10,256 nt of DNA from CAYQUC01 sp048061315. GTDB taxonomy: Bacteria > Pseudomonadota > Gammaproteobacteria > UBA6429 > Thiohalophilaceae. Position 1 is the first letter of the stretch. Each line of letters begins with the position of its first letter. Made by a program: the position numbers and the translations under genes. Below, piece after piece: positions 1 through 6,189 of this stretch. Where the stretch lies: positions 1-10,256 of the forward strand of contig JBGMRJ010000096.1 in NCBI GenBank assembly GCA_048061315.1. The letters run 5' to 3'. The notes beneath the pieces were generated by a model. The model was not told the DNA's origin, did no database searches, and worked only from the letters and a program-made list of their open reading frames with translations.

Positions 1-13
1 TGATTGCATTTTG

Positions 14-1210
14 TTATTTTGATGTTGTAACTAATGCCGCAGCTTTTTTAGCATTATGACGTGCTAGTTCGGTATTGTCGGCAAAAGCTAAAGTAACACC
101 CATACGCCGTTTAACGAAGGCTTCCGGTTTTCCAAATAAACGTATATCCGTATTGGCAATAGCTAATGCTTTATCAATATTATTAAAACAAATGGCTTTT
201 TCATCCATTGCACCATAAATTACAGCACTGGCTCCCGGGTTTTGTAATGTTACATTTACCGGCAATCCCAGAATTGCACGAGCATGAAGTTCAAATTCAT
301 TTTGACGTTGGCTGATCATTGTTACCATGCCGGTATCATGTGGTCGTGGGCTTACTTCACTAAACCAGACATCATCCCCTTTTATGAATAATTCCACTCC
401 AAATAAACCCCGACCACCTAAATCATCGGTAATGGTTTTTGCTATTTTTTGCGATTGTTGTAAGGCTTTGCTACTCATTGCTTGTGGTTGCCAACTCTCA
501 ACATAATCGCCATTTACTTGTCGATGTCCAATTGGGTCACAAAAGTACGTTTCAATATTGCCTTCGCTATTGAGTGCACGGACGGTTAACAGGGTAATTT
601 CATAATCAAATTCAATTTTTTGCTCTACAATAACGCGCGTGGCTTTTACTCTGCCACCTGATTTTGCATAATCCCAGGCATTTTGAATATCGTTTTCAGT
701 TTCTATTAATGATTGTCCTTTACCCGATGACGACATAACGGGTTTGATAATACAGGGCAAACTCACTTTTGAGTGGATAGCCTCGGTTAATGCTTCAAGC
801 GACTCAGCGAATTCATAAATTGATGTTTTGATGCCCAGTTGTTCCGCTGCCAATCGTCTAATACCTTCGCGATTCATGGTTAACTGGGTTGCCCGTGCTT
901 TTGGGATAACTGTTGTAAGTTTATCAGCTTCAATCTTTACCAAGGTGTCGGTTGCGATGGCTTCAATTTCAGGAACCACATAATCGGGTTGTTCTTGTTC
1001 TATTAATAATCGAAGAGCATTGCCATCTGTCATGTCAATAACATGACTTCGATGAGCAACCTGATGCCCTGGCGCATTTTTATATCGATCGACTGCAATG
1101 ACTTCAACCCCCAATCGTTGTAAGGCAATAATAACTTCTTTGCCAAGTTCACCGCAGCCTAACAACATAACCTTGGTTGCAGTTTTGGATAACGGGGTGC
1201 CAATTTTCAT
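14..1210 (-). CDS. purT: Formate-dependent phosphoribosylglycinamide formyltransferase (GAR transformylase 2)
   Basis: This cytoplasmic ATP-grasp enzyme makes formyl-GAR from GAR, formate and ATP, the third step of purine synthesis, without needing formyl-tetrahydrofolate. The 398-residue product is full length (E. coli PurT is about 392). The N-terminal nucleotide-fold motif LLGCGELGKEV (16-26) is followed by the PurT/PurK-type segment VDRYKNAPGHQVAHRSHVID (40-59). The ATP-grasp core shows IIKPVMSSSGKGQS (154-167), GGRGLFGVELF (265-275) and the Mg/ATP-binding SEVSPRPHDTG (284-294). Start ATG is at 1210-1208, preceded by a GGAG Shine-Dalgarno (complement of 1216-1219) five bases away. It stands alone and diverges from the PDC-protein gene. 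No PurR-like operator was seen. The PurK paralogue was considered, but length and the SEVSPRPHDTGMVT block fit PurT. Confidence 0.97.
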   Translation of the reverse strand: MKIGTPLSKTATKVMLLGCGELGKEVIIALQRLGVEVIAVDRYKNAPGHQVAHRSHVIDMTDGNALRLLIEQEQPDYVVPEIEAIATDTLVKIEADKLTTVIPKARATQLTMNREGIRRLAAEQLGIKTSIYEFAESLEALTEAIHSKVSLPCIIKPVMSSSGKGQSLIETENDIQNAWDYAKSGGRVKATRVIVEQKIEFDYEITLLTVRALNSEGNIETYFCDPIGHRQVNGDYVESWQPQAMSSKALQQSQKIAKTITDDLGGRGLFGVELFIKGDDVWFSEVSPRPHDTGMVTMISQRQNEFELHARAILGLPVNVTLQNPGASAVIYGAMDEKAICFNNIDKALAIANTDIRLFGKPEAFVKRRMGVTLAFADNTELARHNAKKAAALVTTSK

Positions 1211-1248
1211 AATTGCTCCAGATCAATATGAGGTTTATAAACAGGGTT

Positions 1249-1254
1249 ATTATA
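1249..1254 (-). promoter_or_regulatory. Candidate -10 box for purT
   Basis: The minus strand reads a perfect TATAAT here, about 39 bases upstream of the purT ATG, a plausible distance for a short leader. The matching -35 is poor (TTTATT at 1277-1272 with a 17-base spacer, 3 of 6), so the assignment rests on the -10 alone. Confidence 0.4.
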
Positions 1255-1262
1255 GGCGAGAA

Positions 1263-1271
1263 TGCTATACT
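1263..1271 (+). promoter_or_regulatory. Candidate extended -10 (TGCTATACT) for the PDC-protein/ycgN unit
   Basis: TGCTATACT fits the extended -10 pattern TGnTATAaT on the plus strand; no -35 is recognisable. It would leave a leader of roughly 140 bases before the ATG at 1420, so a closer promoter in the AT-rich 1300-1419 stretch is also possible. The rest of the 1211-1419 divergent spacer shows nothing else I can name. Confidence 0.25.
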
Positions 1272-1419
1272 AATAAAATAAAAAAATTGTTTAACGTGTT
1301 CTCAAAATTAAACTGAATTGATTGCAGCATCGATTGAACAGCAGTAGAATGAAAATTAAATATTTCTGTACAAAGACTGGTTATTCCCAATTTAAAAATT
1401 AGGCTCTAAGACTATAACA

Positions 1420-2418
1420 ATGAACAACTTAAGTATAAGTGAACAAAATGCAGAACCTACCGGGACACTGCAACAAAATATTGCTGCACAACATGATATG
1501 TTGACCGGAATGCTCAACGAGCCTTTACATGAAATAGCGCGAAAAAGCAGTGAAGTATGGGGGGATCGTGCTGCCCTGGATAATCTGTTTATTGCTGAAC
1601 TGAAAGGTTTACCAGAGTTTACATTTTTATATGCATTGGACACTAATGCCATTCAAATTAGCGATAATATTAGTCACGAAGGTATTATTAAAAAAGATTT
1701 TGGACGTGATCGTCGTGAACGCCCTTATATGCGTGAAGTCGTCCCGAGTTCCGGTTTTCTGTTATCGAGTGCTTATATCAGTCTTCGGGCAAGGCGTCCC
1801 TCACTAACCGCAATTCAACTGGTTCGGGATAGTAATGGTAAAACACTCGGTTACATCGGTGCCGATTTTGATTTGCGTGATTTACCACTTACCCGCAAAC
1901 TCTATGATGAACCAAATCATTGGCAACAAATAAAAGGTGATCCTTCAATTCGAGGTACTGTATTTCATCAAACCCGAATCGAAAGTGGTTTTGATCGGCA
2001 TATGGATGTAATACTAACTGTGATAGAGGAGCTTATGCGTAATCACGGTTTATTTCATGTGATCTTACATTTTTCAAGTAGTCGCGCTATTGTGTGGTTG
2101 TATGACGATCCATATCGTTACCGGTTGTTAGATATAGAAGCGTTGATTGATCCTAATATATGTCTGGCATACCCAATACAACATTATCCAAAAGATGCCC
2201 CGGTTTCAGAAGATAAAATATTTGAGGTGTTTGAATCGTTTAAAAAATTACGATTTATGGATGATACCTTGTATTTACGATCAGGCACATTAAATATTTT
2301 TAACGGCATTGTTGGTTTAACATTTTCATGTGATGGTTCGCACTATATTCCTTATGATGAATTTTTAAATAGGGAACATGCTTTCTGGGCAACTGAATCA
2401 ACTAAAAACCAAAGTTAA
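1420..2418 (+). CDS. Soluble PDC/Cache-like sensor domain protein
   Basis: The 332-residue product has a PDC/Cache-type sensor fold in about residues 20-160. A long N-terminal helix leads into FTFLYALDTNAIQIS (67-81), then the Cache-typical FGRDRRERPYM (94-104), SAYISLRARRPSLTAIQLV (117-135) and the closing strand LGYIGADFDLRDL (143-155). Cache domains usually bind small ligands outside the cell between two membrane helices, but here I see no signal peptide, no transmembrane helix and no HAMP, kinase, GGDEF or chemotaxis output domain. Residues 165-332 are a second region I do not recognise, rich in aromatics and acidic residues. It ends directly against the ycgN ATG, so the two are almost surely co-transcribed. 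No strong Shine-Dalgarno precedes ATG 1420. Family assignment is by motif; ligand and role are unknown. Confidence 0.72.
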   Translation: MNNLSISEQNAEPTGTLQQNIAAQHDMLTGMLNEPLHEIARKSSEVWGDRAALDNLFIAELKGLPEFTFLYALDTNAIQISDNISHEGIIKKDFGRDRRERPYMREVVPSSGFLLSSAYISLRARRPSLTAIQLVRDSNGKTLGYIGADFDLRDLPLTRKLYDEPNHWQQIKGDPSIRGTVFHQTRIESGFDRHMDVILTVIEELMRNHGLFHVILHFSSSRAIVWLYDDPYRYRLLDIEALIDPNICLAYPIQHYPKDAPVSEDKIFEVFESFKKLRFMDDTLYLRSGTLNIFNGIVGLTFSCDGSHYIPYDEFLNREHAFWATESTKNQS

Positions 2419-2853
2419 ATGAAACCAAATTTTTGGGAAAACAAGTCTCTTGATGATTTGTCTGAACAAGAATGGGAATCATTATGTGACGGTTGTGGTC
2501 GTTGCTGTTTAATCAAGCTAGAAGACGATGAAACAGAAGAACTATTTTATACTGATATTGCATGTCGGTTATTGGACACACGCCAATGCCGTTGTATTGA
2601 TTATGCTCATCGCGTTCAAAAGGCTCCGGGTTGTGTTGTGCTGCGACCTTATAATAAAGAACTCTATGATCAACTTCCAACATCCTGTGCCTATCGACGT
2701 TTATCACAAGGATTAGCGCTTGAAGTCTGGCATCCGTTACTATCGCATTCAACAGACACAATTCACAGTTCGAATATTTCAGTACGTGATAAAGTTATCT
2801 CTGAAGATAATGTGCACGAAGATGAGTGGCAGGATCACATTATAGAATTTTAA
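2419..2853 (+). CDS. ycgN: YcgN/UPF0260-family cysteine-cluster protein
   Basis: This small cytoplasmic protein belongs to a conserved family of unknown biochemical role, and the cysteines suggest metal or Fe-S binding. Features match UPF0260: FWENKSLDDLSEQEWESLC (5-23), the cluster C23-x2-C26-x2-C29-C30 in LCDGCGRCC, then C49, C57 and C59 (DTRQCRCIDY), C72 in APGCVVLRP and C90 in LPTSCAYR, ending with the LEVWHPL block (101-107). Length 144 is close to E. coli YcgN (about 153). The ATG follows the upstream TAA immediately (TAAATG) with no clear Shine-Dalgarno, so translation is probably coupled to the PDC gene. The C-terminal tail (120-144) is acidic. The family call is firm; function is not known. 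Confidence 0.93.
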   Translation: MKPNFWENKSLDDLSEQEWESLCDGCGRCCLIKLEDDETEELFYTDIACRLLDTRQCRCIDYAHRVQKAPGCVVLRPYNKELYDQLPTSCAYRRLSQGLALEVWHPLLSHSTDTIHSSNISVRDKVISEDNVHEDEWQDHIIEF

Positions 2854-2886
2854 ATAAACTTCAAAACTCCTGCCTATTTATTTAAA
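2849..2886. terminator. AT-only inverted repeat between convergent genes (possible bidirectional terminator)
   Basis: TTTAAATAAA (2849-2858) and TTTATTTAAA (2877-2886) are perfect inverted repeats around an 18-base loop. The repeat spans the ycgN stop and the stop of the convergent minus-strand gene. Position suits a shared terminator, but the stem has no G or C pairs, so its stability is doubtful. Confidence 0.35.
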
Positions 2887-3866
2887 TGATGTGTCGGGTT
2901 ATTTAATTCTAAATATTCTACCGACTCCACTTTTTCAGGTGTAATTTCAGTGGTGTTATTTCGCAACATTGTTTCAACGAGTGCTGATTTTATAAATTGA
3001 TTGTCTATTATTTTAGGATACAACAGATAGTGTTTCTCAATGACGGAAGCATTAGAACGTGCCTGTTGTTCTATTGCTGTTCTTTGATCATCGGAGAGAG
3101 ATTGTAAGACTAGTAACCAGGGTGCTAACCATGAATAATAGTCTTCGATAAATTTTTGTTCACTTAGAGTAAACGTTTTGGCATTAATTAACATTAACGG
3201 TATCTGTGCGGCAGGTATCTTTCTTCCTACTAATTGTGTTTCTAAATTAATACCGTCAAGACCTTGTCCCGTACCATTTTTGTTTCTTGCAATCCATTGA
3301 GCTGAATCATTAGAATGTAAGTTAATCAACCGGCTTAAACGTTCACCTGCATTTAAACGGGTTTCAGATGTGCTGGTGTTACTGTGATCGGAGTGAAATG
3401 ATTCTTTGCAGGCAATCCCTGGAGTCCAGTTAATATTTTGTTCAAAATCCATATCTTCTTTGTATACTGCGCTGTTTAATAACGTCAGGGGTTTATTGTT
3501 TTCATCGAGTAACCACAGTTCATAAAAATCTTTAAAAGCAAATGGAATTTCATCATGATGCTGTAAAAGGTATTGATAAACAATTTCACCTGTTGCAGCC
3601 ATTTCTTTAAAGTCATCAGAGTCAATAGTGGGGCCTCGTTGCAAACCGGTATTCTTCGACCAGCGGCCATAACGAATTTCACTGGTTTGAATTCGGTGCT
3701 GGTTAATTTGTTCCTGTTCAAGATCTTTCACTAATGCACTGTTACGAACGTAGATATCCCAATAAACACCGTCCATGGTAACGGCTTCTGCAGAATTGTA
3801 TTCAATAGTGTTTAGCATCCCCCGAAAGGGATTTAACAATCGCTGCGAATAGCATTTTATATTCAT
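2874..3866 (-). CDS. Conserved protein of unknown family (paralogue A)
   Basis: I do not recognise this 330-residue protein, but it is clearly homologous to the plus-strand gene at 7169-8161. Shared blocks, in order, are CYSQRLLNPFRGMLN (5-19), SAEAVTMDGVYWDIYV (25-40), RYGRWSKNTGLQRGP (65-79), FYELWLLDENNKPLTLLNSA (114-133), NGTGQGL (197-203), IPLML (222-226), SWLAPWLLVLQSLSD (245-259) and LLYPKIIDNQFIKSALVE (281-298). It has no signal peptide, transmembrane helix, CxxC or nucleotide-binding loop and looks soluble and cytoplasmic. The region between about 160 and 190 is the most divergent from B. The ATG at 3866-3864 has only a weak GGA three bases upstream; the paralogue alignment begins within its first residues, supporting this start. 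It runs convergent to ycgN and divergent from nemA. Confidence 0.8.
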   Translation of the reverse strand: MNIKCYSQRLLNPFRGMLNTIEYNSAEAVTMDGVYWDIYVRNSALVKDLEQEQINQHRIQTSEIRYGRWSKNTGLQRGPTIDSDDFKEMAATGEIVYQYLLQHHDEIPFAFKDFYELWLLDENNKPLTLLNSAVYKEDMDFEQNINWTPGIACKESFHSDHSNTSTSETRLNAGERLSRLINLHSNDSAQWIARNKNGTGQGLDGINLETQLVGRKIPAAQIPLMLINAKTFTLSEQKFIEDYYSWLAPWLLVLQSLSDDQRTAIEQQARSNASVIEKHYLLYPKIIDNQFIKSALVETMLRNNTTEITPEKVESVEYLELNNPTHHLNK

Positions 3867-3977
3867 AGTTCCATATCGAGTTTAAAATTTAAGTTTAACG
3901 CCTGCATGTCTTTTAGGATAGTGTGGTTAACGTTGCCTCGCTCTTTATAACACAGATTATTTTACTCTAACTCTATG

Positions 3978-4010
3978 ATTTACTTACCTTTAAATATTCA
4001 GGAAGTAAAT
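3978..4010. repeat. Hairpin in the paralogue A / nemA divergent spacer
   Basis: ATTTACTT (3978-3985) pairs with AAGTAAAT (4003-4010). After one bulged A the stem continues CCT/AGG, giving 11 pairs around a 10-base loop. No T-run follows on either strand, so it is not an ordinary terminator. An operator or a structured leader for the minus-strand gene is possible. No other element was identified in 3867-4040. Confidence 0.4.
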
Positions 4011-4046
4011 TAGGCAGGTAATTCGACATTAATCATATAAAATATA

Positions 4047-4075
4047 TTGACAAACTAAGACGATTGTCCTATTTT
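4047..4075 (+). promoter_or_regulatory. nemA promoter (sigma-70 type)
   Basis: A perfect -35 TTGACA (4047-4052) is followed, after exactly 17 bases, by -10 TATTTT (4070-4075, 4 of 6 matches). The predicted transcript starts near 4082 and leaves a leader of about 58 bases ending in an AAGGA Shine-Dalgarno (4126-4130), nine bases before ATG 4140. A second consensus-like TATAAT lies at 4101-4106 but lacks a convincing -35. Confidence 0.75.
4056..4071. promoter_or_regulatory. TetR-type operator 1 within the nemA promoter spacer
   Basis: TAAGACGATTGTCCTA is an imperfect 16-base palindrome (12 of 16 positions symmetric). It sits between the -35 and -10 hexamers, where a bound repressor would block RNA polymerase. 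It shares TAAGACGA with operator 2. The TAnGAC...GTCnTA shape resembles the palindromes bound by NemR-like TetR regulators. The cognate regulator is inferred to be the TetR gene downstream. Confidence 0.65.
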
Positions 4076-4086
4076 TAGCTCAGGAC

Positions 4087-4102
4087 TAAGACGACCATCT
4101 TA
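4087..4102. promoter_or_regulatory. TetR-type operator 2 just downstream of the nemA transcription start
   Basis: TAAGACGACCATCTTA is a second imperfect palindrome (12 of 16 positions symmetric). It is aligned with operator 1 at a start-to-start distance of 31 bases, about three helical turns, which places both sites on the same DNA face. The shared consensus is TAAGACGAyyrTCyTA. It lies at about +6 to +21 of the predicted transcript, a classic repressor position. Confidence 0.65.
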
Positions 4103-4139
4103 TAATTAAAGTATCTGAACCTAAAAAGGACAATTAACA

Positions 4140-5234
4140 ATGACAACAACAGCTTCACTATTTTCTCCGCTAAAAATAGGAGCATTAACAATTCCGAATA
4201 GAATTGTAATGGCACCATTAACTCGCAATAGAGCGAATCAGGATAATGCGCCACATGAACTTCATGTTGAATATTATAGTCAACGCGCTAGCGCCGGTTT
4301 AATAATTACTGAAGCATCACAAGTCTCGGAACAGGGAGTGGGTTATCCTTCGACACCTGGAATTTATCATCCTGTTCAAGTGAGTGCCTGGCGTTCCGTT
4401 ACTGATGCTGTGCATGCAAAAGGCGGTAGAATATTTTTACAATTATGGCATGTCGGGCGGATTTCGCACCCATCACTGCAGGTGAATAATGCGCTCCCGG
4501 TTGCACCTTCAGCAATTAAACCTGCAGGTGATGCCATTACCTATGATGGACCACAAGCTTATGTGGAACCACGCGCTTTAGAAATCACTGAGATCAACGA
4601 AATCGTACAACAATTTCAGGTTGCAGCACATAATGCAAAGGTTGCTGGATTTGATGGTGTTGAAATTCATGCTGCTAATGGCTATCTACTCGATCAATTT
4701 TTACGTGATGGTACCAATCAGCGTAGCGATCAATATGGAGGCAGCCTGGAAAATCGCGCTCGTGTCATTAATGAAGTCATCAAAGCGGTATTGCAAGAAT
4801 GGGATGCCGGTCAGGTTGCTATTCGAATATCACCTGAGAATTCGTATAATGATATTGCCGATTCTAACCCACAATCGACCTTTAATTTTATTACCAAACA
4901 AATTAATCAATACGGCTTGGCTTATCTACATGTTCTCGAAGGTGACATGACTGGAAAGCCTAAACAGATAGACTACGCGCAAATCAAATCACGTTTTGAT
5001 GGTCCGTATATGGCAAACTCCGGTTATACCAAAGAATCAGCCGAGCAGAGTATTGAGCAAGCACATTCTGATTTTGTATCCTTTGGGGTACTTTATATCG
5101 CTAATCCGGATTTAGTTGAACGATTTGCCGACGATAGTGTATTAAATACTCCGGATCAGGAAACGTTCTATGGTGGTGATGAAAAGGGTTATACAGATTA
5201 TCCTTTTAAAGAATCCACTAAAGCGATTGCTTGA
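4140..5234 (+). CDS. nemA: Old yellow enzyme family ene-reductase (N-ethylmaleimide reductase type)
   Basis: This cytoplasmic FMN-dependent flavoprotein reduces activated C=C bonds (enones, maleimides) and often nitro compounds with NAD(P)H. The 364 residues form a complete OYE TIM barrel. Visible are NRIVMAPLTRNRA (20-32, FMN contacts), IFLQLWHVGRISHP (98-111), the substrate-binding pair H177/N180 with catalytic Y182 in EIHAANGYLLDQFLRD (175-190), the signature DQYGGSLENRAR (197-208), VAIRISP (226-232), and the phosphate-binding C-terminal part YMANSGYT (290-297) and VSFGVLYIANPDL (313-325). Length matches E. coli NemA (about 365). The start has an AAGGA ribosome site. Two palindromes in its promoter indicate TetR-type repression, probably relieved by reactive electrophiles. 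Other OYE names (for example a xenobiotic reductase) are possible, but the sequence looks closest to NemA. Confidence 0.93.
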   Translation: MTTTASLFSPLKIGALTIPNRIVMAPLTRNRANQDNAPHELHVEYYSQRASAGLIITEASQVSEQGVGYPSTPGIYHPVQVSAWRSVTDAVHAKGGRIFLQLWHVGRISHPSLQVNNALPVAPSAIKPAGDAITYDGPQAYVEPRALEITEINEIVQQFQVAAHNAKVAGFDGVEIHAANGYLLDQFLRDGTNQRSDQYGGSLENRARVINEVIKAVLQEWDAGQVAIRISPENSYNDIADSNPQSTFNFITKQINQYGLAYLHVLEGDMTGKPKQIDYAQIKSRFDGPYMANSGYTKESAEQSIEQAHSDFVSFGVLYIANPDLVERFADDSVLNTPDQETFYGGDEKGYTDYPFKESTKAIA

Positions 5235-5249
5235 GAGAATAAAATGTAA

Positions 5250-5291
5250 TTATTAAGAACGTTTTGGATTATACTATGCTTAATAACGTTC
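5250..5291 (+). repeat. Interleaved inverted repeats after nemA (possible terminator)
   Basis: TTATTAAG (5250-5257) pairs with CTTAATAA (5279-5286), and GAACGTT (5257-5263) pairs with AACGTTC (5285-5291). The order A-B-A'-B' means the two stems cannot nest; they are alternatives or a pseudoknot-like topology. AACGTT is itself palindromic, which weakens that reading. No T-run follows, so a standard intrinsic terminator is unlikely. Confidence 0.35.
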
Positions 5292-5308
5292 AGTATTTCT
5301 GACTAAAA

Positions 5309-5387
5309 GGGAAGTTTGTAAAAGACACGCAATACACTGCATTTAGGGCTGATGCATCCAGCTACAATAGTTTTTTACAGACTTCCC
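5309..5387. repeat. 79-base long-arm inverted repeat with inner hairpin
   Basis: GGGAAGTTTGTAAAA (5309-5323) and TTTTACAGACTTCCC (5373-5387) pair over 15 positions with one G-T wobble, enclosing a 49-base loop. The loop contains GCTGATGCATCCAGC (5348-5362), a smaller hairpin. The structure could be a nemA 3' processing or termination element, or a very small MITE-like repeat with terminal inverted repeats. No target-site duplication is evident. Confidence 0.6.
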
Positions 5388-5410
5388 CACATTCAAATTC
5401 TGAATCGTTT

Positions 5411-5419
5411 TGGTATAAT
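5411..5419 (+). promoter_or_regulatory. tetR promoter, extended -10 (TGGTATAAT)
   Basis: A perfect TATAAT (5414-5419) carries the extended -10 TGn element. A weak -35 TTCAAA (5392-5397) lies 16 bases upstream. Transcription would start near 5426, about 18 bases before the left-hand copy of the tetR ATG (5444), so the leader is very short. No copy of the nemA operator palindrome is seen here, so autoregulation is not indicated. Confidence 0.55.
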
Positions 5420-5429
5420 ATTTTAAAAC

Positions 5430-5484
5430 ACATCTGTAATATTATGAGTTTAAAAGGCGAAAATAATAGAAAAAAAATTATTAG
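5430..5484 (+). repeat. Left copy of an exact 55-base contig-end duplicate
   Basis: These 55 bases are identical to 5585-5639 and include the tetR ATG (here 5444-5446) and its first codons. The copy runs straight into the N block. This is best read as the overlapping end of the preceding contig and not as a biological repeat or second gene start. Confidence 0.9.
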
Positions 5485-5584
5485 NNNNNNNNNNNNNNNN
5501 NNNNNNNNNNNNNNNNNNNNNNNNNNNNNNNNNNNNNNNNNNNNNNNNNNNNNNNNNNNNNNNNNNNNNNNNNNNNNNNNNNNN
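5485..5584. other. Scaffold gap of 100 N, probably spurious
   Basis: Exactly 100 N separate two identical 55-base contig ends. A fixed-length N block with k-mer-sized identical flanks is what a de Bruijn-graph assembler and scaffolder leave when overlapping contigs were not merged. The real sequence is likely continuous, and the window about 155 bases too long here. Confidence 0.85.
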
Positions 5585-5639
5585 ACATCTGTAATATTAT
5601 GAGTTTAAAAGGCGAAAATAATAGAAAAAAAATTATTAG
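5585..5639 (+). repeat. Right copy of the 55-base contig-end duplicate
   Basis: Identical to 5430-5484. This copy continues into the intact TetR reading frame, so the gene should be annotated from here (ATG 5599) while its promoter is read from the left contig. Confidence 0.9.
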
Positions 5640-6165
5640 CATTGCTGATAATCTTTTTTATGAAAAAGGATTTGATCATACATCCTTTACTGATATTGCA
5701 GAAGCAGCGGAAATAGCCCGTGGAAATTTTTATTATTATTTTAAAACTAAAGATGATATTTTATCAGCGGTGCTTGAAAAACGGCGTTTAGATTTTACTA
5801 CGATGTTACAGGGCTGGGAACAGGAATATCCTGAACCAAGAGCACGCCTTAAAAATTATATTTTAATTCTGGTTAAAAGCCAAAGTAACATCAAAAATTT
5901 TGGTTGCCCAATTGGATCCTTGTGTCTTGAATTAAATAAATTACGGCACGTTTTACAAGGTGATGCTAATAATATGTTTGATTTGTTTCAGGAATGGTTA
6001 GTAACGCAATTTGAGGCACTTGGTCGTGAGCAGGATGCTGATTTTTTGGCAATGCATTTAATGGCGCGCTGTCAGGGCATCAGCGTATTAACGACGGCAT
6101 CATCGAATGTTGAGTATTTAAATCGGGAAGTCGAGTTACTTCAAAGTTGGGTTAATGAATTATAA
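5599..6165 (+). CDS. TetR/AcrR-family transcriptional regulator (candidate NemR-like repressor of nemA)
   Basis: The 188-residue product has the TetR N-terminal DNA-binding domain: RKKIISIADNLFYEKGFDHT (9-28) then the helix-turn-helix FTDIAEAAEIARGNFYYYFK (30-49) with KDDILSAVLE (51-60). The ligand domain carries NFGCPIGSLCLELNKL (100-115), with C103 and C109, plus C158. E. coli NemR senses electrophiles and hypochlorous acid through a cysteine near residue 106 in a comparable GC motif, so C103 is a plausible sensor. It lies downstream of nemA on the same strand with its own extended -10, and 24 bases before the SAM-fold gene with which it probably forms a transcript. No Shine-Dalgarno is visible before the ATG. 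TetR membership is certain; control of nemA is inferred from proximity and operator shape. Confidence 0.9.
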   Translation: MSLKGENNRKKIISIADNLFYEKGFDHTSFTDIAEAAEIARGNFYYYFKTKDDILSAVLEKRRLDFTTMLQGWEQEYPEPRARLKNYILILVKSQSNIKNFGCPIGSLCLELNKLRHVLQGDANNMFDLFQEWLVTQFEALGREQDADFLAMHLMARCQGISVLTTASSNVEYLNREVELLQSWVNEL

Positions 6166-6189
6166 TTTCTGTTTTTGTATTTTTAATTT

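Larger units (their letters stand above)
5235..5598. other. Gene-free spacer between nemA and the TetR gene
   Basis: The 364 bases hold interleaved inverted repeats (5250-5291), a 79-base long-arm inverted repeat (5309-5387), the tetR promoter (5411-5419) and a 100-N scaffold gap with duplicated flanks. Without the gap and duplicate, the true spacer is probably 209 bases (5235-5443). No coding potential was seen. Confidence 0.7.

Noticed and set aside
2513..2761. Antisense and alternate-frame open frames inside ycgN, and similar ones within purT, nemA, the PDC gene and both paralogues
   Set aside because: They lie wholly or mostly within well-supported genes, lack ribosome sites and show no recognisable protein features.
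4101..4106. Second nemA promoter using TATAAT at 4101-4106
   Set aside because: No acceptable -35 at 16-18 bases; the hexamer largely overlaps operator 2.
5309..5387. Integron attC site
   Set aside because: The arms lack the RYYYAAC/GTTRRRY core sites, and no integrase or cassette array is present.
5430..5639. True direct repeat or duplicated tetR 5' end
   Set aside because: Exact 55-base identity around a fixed 100-N block is typical of an unmerged contig overlap.
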